DNA of 6,433 nucleotides from JACMOY01 sp046590855 (GTDB lineage: Bacteria; Actinomycetota; Actinomycetes; Actinomycetales; Angustibacteraceae), in assembly GCA_046590855.1 (NCBI GenBank), contig JBKJTJ010000243.1, positions 1 to 6,433 of the forward strand. Reading direction: 5' to 3'. Of this stretch, positions 1 to 6,433 are shown piece by piece; within the stretch, counting starts at the first letter, position 1; every line of letters begins with the position of its first letter. Under the pieces are notes generated by a model. That model worked only from the letters and a program-made list of their open reading frames with translations, searched no databases and was not told where the DNA came from. A program made the translations under genes and the position numbers.

Positions 1-1038
<1,038 letters not shown>

Positions 1039-1095
1039 CCCGCTCGACGGACGCCCGGCCCCCTCCCCGCTCGACGAGCGACCGGCCCCCTCCCC
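1039..1095. repeat. Two-copy direct repeat, 27-bp offset
   Basis: Copy 1 begins immediately after the ABC gene stop codon (1039-1068) and copy 2 at 1066-1095. Both read CCCGCTCGACG, then a short variable part, then CCGGCCCCCTCCCC; 27 of 30 aligned bases match by hand. The 14-base 3' part is identical in both copies (1055-1068 and 1082-1095), and in copy 2 it is the left arm of the hairpin at 1081-1113. It was probably made by local slippage or duplication; no mobile element is implied. Confidence 0.75.
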
Positions 1096-1113
1096 CTCGG
1101 GGTGGGGGCCGGT
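1081..1113 (+). terminator. Strong GC hairpin after the ABC gene, probable terminator
   Basis: The left arm ACCGGCCCCCTCCCC (1081-1095) pairs with the right arm GGGGTGGGGGCCGGT (1099-1113): 15 positions with a single T/T mismatch around a 3-base loop. It lies 43 bases after the ABC stop codon. There is no T-run after it, as is common for actinobacterial terminators, so termination strength is inferred. The DUF4032 start codon is only 27 bases beyond the stem, so the hairpin may be a partial terminator or attenuator between two co-transcribed genes rather than a full stop. Confidence 0.65.
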
Positions 1114-1123
1114 GGCGTCCCGG

Positions 1124-1130
1124 GTGGGAG
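1124..1130 (+). promoter_or_regulatory. Shine-Dalgarno of the DUF4032 gene
   Basis: GTGGGAG ends nine bases before ATG 1140, a workable distance. The other nearby ATG, at 1132, is one base from this site and reads only Met-Ser-Ala before a TGA that overlaps ATG 1140. The site therefore supports 1140 as the start. Confidence 0.55.
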
Positions 1131-1139
1131 CATGAGCGC

Positions 1140-2402
1140 ATGACCGGCTCCGCGCTGCAGATCACCGCTGCCGCACCCGACCCCGCCCTGCTGGACCTGC
1201 CCTGGTCGGTGCCGCTCGAGGACTGGCCCGAGCACACCCTCGCCGCGCTGCCCCGCGGCATCTCGCGGCACGTGGTGCGCTTCGCCCGGCTGTCCGGGCG
1301 GGTCGTCGCGGTCAAGGAGATCAAGGAGGAGCTGGCCCGGCGCGAGTACGGCCTGCTACGGCTGCTGCAGCGCCTGGACGTCCCCTGCGTCGAACCGGTC
1401 GGCGTCGTCACCGGCCGGGTGGCGGCCGACGGCACGCCGCTGGACGACGCGCTGATCACCCGCCACCTGCAGTTCTCGCTGCCCTATCGCGCGCTGTTCA
1501 GCCAGAACCTGCGGCCCGACACCGCGTCCCGGCTGGTGGACGCGCTCGCCGTCCTGCTGGTGCGCCTGCACCTGACCGGCTTCTACTGGGGTGACGTGTC
1601 GCTGTCGAACACGCTGTTCCGGCGCGACGCCGGCGCGTTCGCGGCCTACCTCGTCGACGCCGAGACCGGCGAGCTGCACAACACGCTCTCGACCGGCCAG
1701 CGCGAGAACGACCTCGAGGTGGCCCGGGTCAACATCGCCGGTGAGCTGATGGACCTCGAGGCCGGGGGCCTGCTCGACCCCGAGGCCGACCCGGTGCGCG
1801 TCAGCGAGGCGATCATGAGCAGGTACCGCAGCCTGTGGGCCGAGCTGACCGACTCCGAGTCGTTCGAGACCGGTGACCGCTGGCGGGTCGACGCCCGCAT
1901 CCGCCGGCTGAACGAGCTCGGTTTCGACGTCGGTGAGCTGGCCATCACCACCGACATCGGCGGTGCCACGGTGCAGATCCAGCCCAAGGTGGTCGACGCC
2001 GGCCACCACTCGCGCCGCCTGCTGCGCCTGACCGGTCTGGACGTCGGCGAGAACCAGGCCCGCCGGCTGCTGAACGACCTGGACTCCTTCCGCGCAGCCA
2101 CCGACCGGCAGGGTGACGACGAGGAGATCGTGGCGCACGACTGGCTGTCGCGGGTCTTCGAGGGCGTCGTCCGCGCGGTGCCCCGCCAGCTGGGCAGCAA
2201 GCTCGAGCCCGCCGAGGTGTTCCACGAGGTGCTGGAGCACCGGTGGTACCTCAGCGAGCGCGCGGGGCACGACGTCGAGCTGCCCGAGGTCGTCGCCGAC
2301 TACGTGACCCACGTGCTGCCGACCAAGCCGGACGAGGCCGCCGTCCTCGGGGTCGACACCCAGGAGATGCCCGTGGTCACCCAGGCGATGCGCGGCCTCT
2401 AG
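1140..2402 (+). CDS. DUF4032 protein with a kinase-like (lipopolysaccharide-kinase/InaA type) N-terminal domain
   Basis: The product has 420 residues, no signal peptide and no membrane segment. The N-terminal half reads like an atypical protein/small-molecule kinase of the Kdo/WaaP-InaA group: VAVKEIK with Lys59 as candidate ATP-binding lysine, Glu69 in the following helix as its partner, GDVSLSN with Asp152 and Asn157 in the catalytic-loop positions, and LVDAETGE with Asp173 at the DFG-aspartate position. The C-terminal half (about 200-400), with stretches such as ITTDIGGATVQIQPKVVDAG and a His/Trp-containing HRWYLSERAG, matches my recollection of the DUF4032 domain of actinobacteria. Substrate and pathway are unknown. 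The residues suggest a catalytically competent kinase, but this is inference. It follows the ABC ATPase after 101 bp containing a hairpin. Its TAG stop shares bases 2399-2402 with the stop of the opposing rlmB gene. Confidence 0.9.
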   Translation: MTGSALQITAAAPDPALLDLPWSVPLEDWPEHTLAALPRGISRHVVRFARLSGRVVAVKEIKEELARREYGLLRLLQRLDVPCVEPVGVVTGRVAADGTPLDDALITRHLQFSLPYRALFSQNLRPDTASRLVDALAVLLVRLHLTGFYWGDVSLSNTLFRRDAGAFAAYLVDAETGELHNTLSTGQRENDLEVARVNIAGELMDLEAGGLLDPEADPVRVSEAIMSRYRSLWAELTDSESFETGDRWRVDARIRRLNELGFDVGELAITTDIGGATVQIQPKVVDAGHHSRRLLRLTGLDVGENQARRLLNDLDSFRAATDRQGDDEEIVAHDWLSRVFEGVVRAVPRQLGSKLEPAEVFHEVLEHRWYLSERAGHDVELPEVVADYVTHVLPTKPDEAAVLGVDTQEMPVVTQAMRGL

Positions 2403-3394
2403 CGCTCGGCGCGCCGCCGGGCGACCTCGTACAGCGCCACTCCCGCAGCCACTCCGGCGTTCAGCGACTCGGTAGCCGCGTGCATCGGGATCGACACGAC
2501 GACGTCGCACGTCTCCCGCACCAGACGCGACAGCCCCTTGCCCTCGGAGCCGATCACCAGCACGATCGGGTCGGTCGCCATCGACAGCGCCGGCAGGTCG
2601 ACGTCGCCGTCGGCATCCAGGCCGAGGACGAAGCAGCCGGCCTTCTTCAGCTCCTCCAGCCCGCGGGTCAGGTTGGTGACCCGCGCCACCGGCACGCGCG
2701 AGGCCGCACCGGCCGAGGTCTTCCACGCGGACGCGGTCATCCCGGCCGCCCGGCGCTCGGGGACGATGACGCCGTGGCCACCGAACGCCGCCACAGACCG
2801 GACGACGGCGCCGAGGTTGCGCGGGTCGGTGACGCCGTCCAGCGCCACGATCAGCGCCGCCTGGCCGGAGTTCTCCGCGGCTTCGAGCAGGTCGCCGGGC
2901 TCGGCGTACTCGTAGGCGGGCACCTGCAGCGCCAGACCCTGGTGGATAGCGCCGTCGGTGAGCCGGTCGAGCTCGCCGCGCGGGGTCTCGAGCATCGCCA
3001 GGCCCCGGCCCAGCGCGATCTTCATCGCCTCCCGCACCCGGTCGTCGACGTCGATGCGCCCCGCGACGTACATCGTGGTCGCCGGGATGCCGGCGCGCAG
3101 CGCCTCGACGACGCTGTTGCGCCCGGCCACCATCTCGCTGGCGGCCTTGGCGCTCTTGGGTCGCGGGCGCGCGGGCCCCCCCGTGCGGGCTGCGGGACGG
3201 CCTCCTTTTGCGAGCGCCTCGTCGCGCCGCTCACCCACGCGGCGGCGCTTCGCCAGCTTCTCGCGGTCCTCGGCCTTGGGCGTCGGCCCCCGACCGGCGA
3301 GCGCCCGCGACTTCTGGCCGCCGGACCCGACCGTGGGGCCCTTGCGCGAGGCCCCCTTGCGAATCGCGCCCTTGCGCTGGGAGTTACCCGGCAT
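2399..3394 (-). CDS. rlmB: 23S rRNA (guanosine-2'-O-)-methyltransferase RlmB (SpoU/TrmH family)
   Basis: RlmB methylates the 2'-O of G2251 (E. coli numbering) in the peptidyl-transferase centre, using S-adenosylmethionine. The 331-residue product starts with about 85 residues rich in Lys, Arg, Gly and Pro, probably disordered and RNA-binding. A SpoU substrate-binding domain follows (about 88-162, MVAGRNSVVEALRAG to HQGLALQVPAYEY), then the trefoil-knot SPOUT domain (about 180-325). The three family motifs are intact: DGVTDPRNLGAVVRS (186-200, Asn193 and Arg199), IGSEGKGLSRL (281-291, Glu284) and IPMHAATESLNAGVAAGVA (302-320, Ser310 and Asn312). The start ATG (3394-3392) overlaps the cysS stop as TGATG, and a good Shine-Dalgarno precedes it. 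Placement right after cysS is typical of actinobacteria and favours RlmB over other SpoU enzymes such as TsnR. The stop overlaps that of the convergent DUF4032 gene. Confidence 0.94.
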   Translation of the reverse strand: MPGNSQRKGAIRKGASRKGPTVGSGGQKSRALAGRGPTPKAEDREKLAKRRRVGERRDEALAKGGRPAARTGGPARPRPKSAKAASEMVAGRNSVVEALRAGIPATTMYVAGRIDVDDRVREAMKIALGRGLAMLETPRGELDRLTDGAIHQGLALQVPAYEYAEPGDLLEAAENSGQAALIVALDGVTDPRNLGAVVRSVAAFGGHGVIVPERRAAGMTASAWKTSAGAASRVPVARVTNLTRGLEELKKAGCFVLGLDADGDVDLPALSMATDPIVLVIGSEGKGLSRLVRETCDVVVSIPMHAATESLNAGVAAGVALYEVARRRAER

Positions 3395-4818
3395 CAGCTG
3401 TCCTCTCCGGTCGGCCGTGCGAGCGACCAGCGGGCGCCGGCGGCGGTGTCCTCGACGGCGATGCCGGCGGCGGTGAGTCGGTCGCGCACTGCGTCTGCAG
3501 TCGCGAAGTCCCTTGCGGCGCGGGCCTTTGCACGCTGGTCGAGCTCGGCCTGCACGAGGGCGTCCAGCGCCGCACCGGTGCGGTCGTCGGTCGCGGCACC
3601 GCCCCAGGCGGCGTCCAGCGGGTTGATGCCGAGCACCGAGGTCATCGCGACGACGGCCTCGAACGCCGCTCGGGCGCCCGCGTCGTCGCCCTCGTCCAGG
3701 GCGGTGTTGCCGGTGCGCACGGTCTCGTGCACGACGGCCAGCGCCCCCGAGACGTTGAGGTCGTCGTCCAGCGCGTCGGCGAACTCCTGCGGCCAGGCGC
3801 CCGTCGTCCGGTCGCCCTGCGGTGCGGCCCGGCGCAGGAACCCCTCGATCCGCCCGACGGCGGCCTCGGCCTCGCGCAGCGAGTCGGGCTGGTACTCGAT
3901 CATCGAGCGGTAGTGCGCGGCGCCCAGGTAGTAGCGCAGCACCAGTGGCCGAACGGTCTCGAGCAGGTGGTCGACGACCAGCGAGTTACCCAGCGACTTG
4001 CTCATCTTCTCGCCGGCGACCGTCACCCAGCCGTTGTGCATCCAGGTGCGCGCGAACCCCAGCCCGGCCGCGCGCGACTGCGCCTGCTCGTTCTCGTGGT
4101 GCGGGAACCGCAGGTCGACGCCGCCGCCGTGGATGTCGAACGCGTCGCCGAGGTACTTGCGCGCCATCGCCGAGCACTCCAGGTGCCAACCGGGGCGACC
4201 GCGGCCGTACGCCGTGCCCCAGCTCGCGCTGGACGGCTCGTCGGCCTTGGCGCCCTTCCACAGCGCGAAGTCGCGCGGGTCGCGCTTGCCGCGCGGATCG
4301 GCGTCGGCGGCGGGCGCCATGTCGTCCAGGCGCTGGTGGGTCAGCTCGCCGTACGCGGGCCACGACCGGACGTCGAAGTAGACGTCGCCGCTGCCGTCGT
4401 CGGCGGCGTAGGCGTGGCCCTTCTCCACCAGCGTGTCGATCAGCTCGACCATCTCGGGCACGTGCCCGGTGGCCCGCGGCTCGTACGTCGGGGCCAGCAC
4501 ACCGAGGGCGTCCAGTGCGGACGACGTGGCCCGCTCGTGCACGAAAGCCCAGGCCCACCAAGGGGTCCGGGCCTCCGCCGACTTGGCCAGGATCTTGTCG
4601 TCGATGTCGGTGACGTTGCGCACCAACGTGACGTCGTAGCCGTGCCCGGCCACCAGCCAGCGGCGCAGGACGTCGAACGCGACGGTGAACCGGACGTGAC
4701 CGATGTGGGGGCGGCCCTGCACCGTGAGCCCGCAGATGTAGATGCCGACGCGTCCGGGCTCGAGCGGCGTGAAGTCACGCAGCTCGCGGTCGGCGGTGTC
4801 GAACAGGCGCAGGCTCAC
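3394..4818 (-). CDS. cysS: Cysteinyl-tRNA synthetase
   Basis: This class I aminoacyl-tRNA synthetase charges tRNA-Cys with cysteine in the cytoplasm. From the GTG start at 4818-4816 the product has 474 residues, near the usual 460-475. Its N-terminus, (M)SLRLFDTADRELRDF, matches where family members begin. Visible are the HIGH motif in PHIGHV (38-41), KMSKS (271-275) and zinc ligands Cys29 (YICGLTV), Cys215 (GWHLECSAM), His240 and Glu244 (FPHHENE), at the spacing of the E. coli enzyme. The C-terminal DALR-type tRNA-binding helices follow, to GEDS at the end. Full length and the intact KMSKS favour CysS over the paralog MshC, the mycothiol-pathway cysteine ligase. The frame stays open to 5046, but that extension is not family-like and would lie antisense in the dehydrogenase gene. 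The only purine-rich run before GTG, GGGGGG, is about two bases away, so initiation signals look weak. Confidence 0.95.
   Translation of the reverse strand: MSLRLFDTADRELRDFTPLEPGRVGIYICGLTVQGRPHIGHVRFTVAFDVLRRWLVAGHGYDVTLVRNVTDIDDKILAKSAEARTPWWAWAFVHERATSSALDALGVLAPTYEPRATGHVPEMVELIDTLVEKGHAYAADDGSGDVYFDVRSWPAYGELTHQRLDDMAPAADADPRGKRDPRDFALWKGAKADEPSSASWGTAYGRGRPGWHLECSAMARKYLGDAFDIHGGGVDLRFPHHENEQAQSRAAGLGFARTWMHNGWVTVAGEKMSKSLGNSLVVDHLLETVRPLVLRYYLGAAHYRSMIEYQPDSLREAEAAVGRIEGFLRRAAPQGDRTTGAWPQEFADALDDDLNVSGALAVVHETVRTGNTALDEGDDAGARAAFEAVVAMTSVLGINPLDAAWGGAATDDRTGAALDALVQAELDQRAKARAARDFATADAVRDRLTAAGIAVEDTAAGARWSLARPTGEDS
3401..3408 (-). promoter_or_regulatory. Shine-Dalgarno of rlmB inside the end of cysS
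   Basis: On the minus strand GGAGAGGA is followed by six bases and then ATG 3394. Together with the TGATG stop/start overlap it suggests that rlmB is translated by the same or re-initiating ribosomes that finish cysS. Confidence 0.7.
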
Positions 4819-4915
4819 ACCCCCCAGGCTACCGGCGCGAGCGAGGCGAGGACTGCGCAAGTGCAGCGCGCCAACTACCGTAGGGCCACCCCGCCGCCCC
4901 GTGAGAGGACCTTCG
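4819..4915. promoter_or_regulatory. Divergent promoter region between cysS and the mycothiol dehydrogenase gene
   Basis: These 97 bases separate two divergent start codons, so promoters for both directions must lie here or inside the genes. A TACCGTA at 4876-4882 gives a TAnnnT-like -10 on each strand (TACCGT plus, TACGGT minus), but no clear TTGAC-like -35 lies at the right distance, so assignment is weak. An imperfect 14-bp palindrome CTGCGCAAGTGCAG (4853-4866; 10 of 14 positions symmetric) is a possible operator. The ispDF genes that often precede cysS in actinobacteria are not directly upstream here. Confidence 0.4.
4904..4909 (+). promoter_or_regulatory. Shine-Dalgarno of the mycothiol dehydrogenase gene
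   Basis: AGAGGA is followed by six bases and then ATG 4916. It supports this start, which also gives the family-typical N-terminus MPQTVRGV. Confidence 0.7.
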
Positions 4916-6128
4916 ATGCCGCAGACCGTCCGTGGAGTCATCGCCCGCAGCAAGGGGGCGCCCGTCGAGATCGTGGACGTCGTCGTGCCCGACCCCGGGC
5001 CGGGCGAGGTCGTCGTGGCGATCCAGGCGTGCGGTGTCTGCCACACCGACCTGCACTACCGCGAGGGCGGCATCAACGACGACTTCCCGTTCCTGCTCGG
5101 GCACGAGGCGGCCGGCCTGATCGAGTCCGTGGGCGAGGGCGTCACCGACGTCGCCCCCGGCGACTTCGTGGTGCTCAACTGGCGGGCCGTGTGCGGCCAG
5201 TGCCGGGCCTGCGCGAAGGGCAAGCCCTGGTACTGCTTCAACACCCACAACGCCAAGCAGAAGATGACCCTCACCGACGGCACCGAGCTCAGCCCGGCGC
5301 TGGGAATCGGCGCGTTCGCCGACAAGACCCTCGTTCACGCGGGCCAGTGCACCAAGGTCGACCCCGCCGCCCCCGCGGCGGCGGCGGGTCTGCTCGGCTG
5401 CGGCGTGATGGCCGGGTTCGGCGCGGCAGTGAACACCGGCGGCGTCGGCCGTGGTGACAGCGTCGCGGTGATCGGCTGCGGCGGGGTGGGCAACGCCGCG
5501 ATCGCCGGCGCGAAGGTGGCCGGCGCGACGACGATCGTCGCGGTCGACGTCGACGACCGAAAGCTTGAGTGGGCCAAGGGGTTCGGCGCCACCCACACCG
5601 TCAACAGCCGTGAGGTCGACGCCGTCGAGGGCGTCCGCGCAGTCACCGGCGGCAACGGCGCCGACGTCGTCATCGAGGCCGTCGGTCGCCCCGAGACCTA
5701 CCAGCAGGCGTTCTACATGCGCGACCTGGCCGGCACCGTCGTCCTCGTGGGTGTGCCGACGCCCGACATGACGGTCGAGCTGCCGCTGATCGAGATCTTC
5801 GGCCGCGGTGGGGCGGCCCGAGGTCATGCAGCAGGCGTTCTTCGCCCGGGACCTCGCGGGCACGTTGGTGCAGGTGGGGGTGCCCAACCCCGAGATGCGC
5901 ATCGACATGGCGATGATCGACTTCTTCGGGCGGGGTGGCCGGCTCAAGCCCTCCTGGTACGGCGACTGCCTGCCCAGCCGCGACTTCCCGATGCTCATCG
6001 ACCTCTACCTGCAGGGCCGCCTCGACCTCGATGCGTTCGTCTCCGAGACCATCAAGCTGGACGAGGTGGAGGCCGCGTTCGACAAGATTCACCGCGGCGA
6101 CGTGCTGCGGTCCGTGGTCGTGATCTGA
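4916..6128 (+). pseudogene. mscR: S-(hydroxymethyl)mycothiol dehydrogenase, chimeric and frameshifted by an internal diverged duplication
   Basis: The intact enzyme oxidises S-hydroxymethylmycothiol (formaldehyde plus mycothiol) with NAD+; the mycobacterial enzyme also reduces S-nitrosomycothiol. From ATG 4916 the first 299 codons are a well-formed zinc-dependent MDR dehydrogenase: catalytic-zinc ligands Cys42 (GVCHTD), His63-Glu64 (LLGHEAAG) and Cys162 (LLGCGVMAG), structural-zinc Cys93, 96, 99 and 107, and Rossmann GCGGVG (187-192). After FGRGG (ending at 5812) the normal C-terminus does not follow. Instead bases 5808-5939 repeat codons 256-299 in a diverged form and a different frame. That frame then carries the expected end, LKPSWYGDCLPSRDFPML to LRSVVVI, and TGA at 6126-6128. 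Without the duplicated stretch, 299 + 62 codons make a 361-residue enzyme, the family length. As written, ribosomes leave the true frame at about 5813, so the C-terminal 62 residues are lost. It could be a real fusion of two paralogs or an assembly artefact. No isolated 1-base indel explains it. Confidence 0.85.
5681..5939 (+). repeat. Diverged 132-bp tandem duplication inside the dehydrogenase gene
   Basis: Unit 1 is 5681-5812 and unit 2 is 5808-5939, an offset of 127 bp, sharing GTGGG at 5808-5812. Unit 1 encodes VGRPETYQQAFYMRDLAG to FGRGG; unit 2, in the next frame, encodes VGRPEVMQQAFFARDLAG to FGRGG. Hand alignment without gaps gives 93 of 132 identical bases and 28 of 44 identical residues. 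Thirteen of those 28 identical residues use different codons, so both units evolved for a long time as functional protein code. Confidence 0.9.
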
Positions 6129-6433
6129 TGGCGGCTCACATCGAGCGGGTCGTGACGTCGGGTCAGTTCACCCTCGACGGCGGCACGTGGGACGTCGACA
6201 ACAACGTCTGGGTCGTCGGCGACGACACGGAGTGCGTGGTCATCGACGCCGCGCACGACGCGGGGGCCATCGAGGCCGCGGTGGCAGGTCGCAAGGTCGT
6301 GGCGATCCTGTGCACCCACGCGCACAACGACCACATCAACGCCGCGTCCGCGCTGCGGGACGCGACGAAGGCCCCGGTGTCGGTGCACCCGGACGACGAC
6401 ATGCTGTGGCGCATGTCGGGGTACACCATGCGC
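6128..6433 (+). CDS. MBL-fold metallo-hydrolase, N-terminal part (3' end outside the window)
   Basis: The 102 visible codons begin MAAHIERVVTSGQFTL and contain the metallo-beta-lactamase zinc motif THAHNDH, with His64, His66, Asp68 and His69 in the HxHxDH pattern; the VVIDAAHD segment before it (residues 38-44) also fits the fold. The remaining zinc ligands and the C-terminus lie beyond the window. ATG 6128 overlaps the dehydrogenase stop as TGATG, so the two genes are a tightly coupled operon. The same order occurs in M. tuberculosis (mscR Rv2259, then Rv2260). From that context it is a candidate glyoxalase-II-like thioesterase acting on S-formylmycothiol or a related thioester. The role is inferred from context, not shown by the sequence. 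ATG 6128 is also in the same frame as the 5' part of the broken dehydrogenase. Confidence 0.88.
   Translation, partial: MAAHIERVVTSGQFTLDGGTWDVDNNVWVVGDDTECVVIDAAHDAGAIEAAVAGRKVVAILCTHAHNDHINAASALRDATKAPVSVHPDDDMLWRMSGYTMR

Noticed and set aside
1132..1143. Three-codon upstream ORF (ATG AGC GCA TGA) overlapping the DUF4032 start
   Set aside because: Its ATG sits one base from the only Shine-Dalgarno-like site, too close for normal initiation; a regulatory leader role cannot be supported.
1356..2726. Minus-strand open frame of 456 codons opposite DUF4032
   Set aside because: It has no recognisable domain and a composition typical of an antisense shadow; DUF4032 has kinase motifs and a proper start on the plus strand.
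4819..5046. N-terminal extension of cysS to an ATG at 5046
   Set aside because: The added 76 residues do not resemble cysteinyl-tRNA synthetases and would lie antisense within the dehydrogenase. GTG 4818 gives the family-typical start.
3208..5457. A very long plus-strand open frame (749 codons) across rlmB and cysS, and another of 556 codons at 2243-3913
   Set aside because: Both are antisense or out-of-frame to genes with clear family motifs, have Arg/Ala/Gly/Pro-rich low-complexity products, and are expected by chance at this GC content.
5795..5830. Programmed ribosomal frameshifting to restore the dehydrogenase
   Set aside because: There is no slippery heptamer that I recognise, and shifting at the junction would produce an enzyme with a 40-odd-residue segment repeated in its cofactor domain, which is unlikely to fold normally.
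5808..6128. A separate small gene starting at GTG 5808 (106 codons)
   Set aside because: There is no ribosome-binding site, it starts in mid-domain, and its product is only the C-terminal part of a dehydrogenase. It is the 3' remnant of the broken gene.

Overview
The window comes from a high-GC actinobacterium. Coding frames are rich in G/C-ending codons, and the gene at 4916-6128 is a zinc dehydrogenase of the mycothiol-dependent formaldehyde type; mycothiol is the actinobacterial low-molecular-weight thiol. The gene set looks chromosomal and mostly housekeeping, perhaps from the Nocardioides/Propionibacteriales or a related group (an impression from recalled gene neighbourhoods, not a database result). 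No mobile element, tRNA, rRNA or CRISPR array was recognised.

Layout, left to right. (1) 1-1038, plus strand: the ATPase of a sugar-type ABC importer (UgpC/MsiK/MalK family), cut by the window's left edge. (2) 1039-1139: a GC-rich spacer with a 27-bp-offset direct repeat and a strong terminator-like hairpin. (3) 1140-2402, plus: a DUF4032 protein with a kinase-like N-terminal half and all key kinase residues visible. (4) 3394-4818 then 2399-3394, minus: cysS followed by rlmB, coupled by a TGATG stop/start overlap. rlmB converges on the DUF4032 gene, and the two stop codons share one palindromic CTAG. (5) 4819-4915: a 97-bp divergent spacer. (6) 4916-6128, plus: an S-(hydroxymethyl)mycothiol dehydrogenase gene that is broken in an unusual way. 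(7) 6128-6433, plus: the start of an MBL-fold hydrolase, cut by the right edge and joined to the dehydrogenase by a TGATG overlap.

cysS and rlmB form a translation/ribosome unit. The dehydrogenase and MBL-fold gene form a formaldehyde (and possibly S-nitrosomycothiol) detoxification pair, as in Mycobacterium tuberculosis Rv2259-Rv2260.

The standout observation is in the dehydrogenase gene. A 44-codon stretch (5681-5812) is immediately followed by a second, diverged version of itself (5808-5939; about 70% identical in DNA and 64% in protein by hand count). The offset is 127 bp, which shifts the frame by one. The 5' part and the 3' part therefore look like pieces of two different homologous genes joined over a short microhomology, either by a real deletion between tandem paralogs or by an assembly error. 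Without the duplicated stretch the two parts would make a normal 361-residue enzyme. I found no convincing new multi-gene system; apart from this chimera the region is ordinary.
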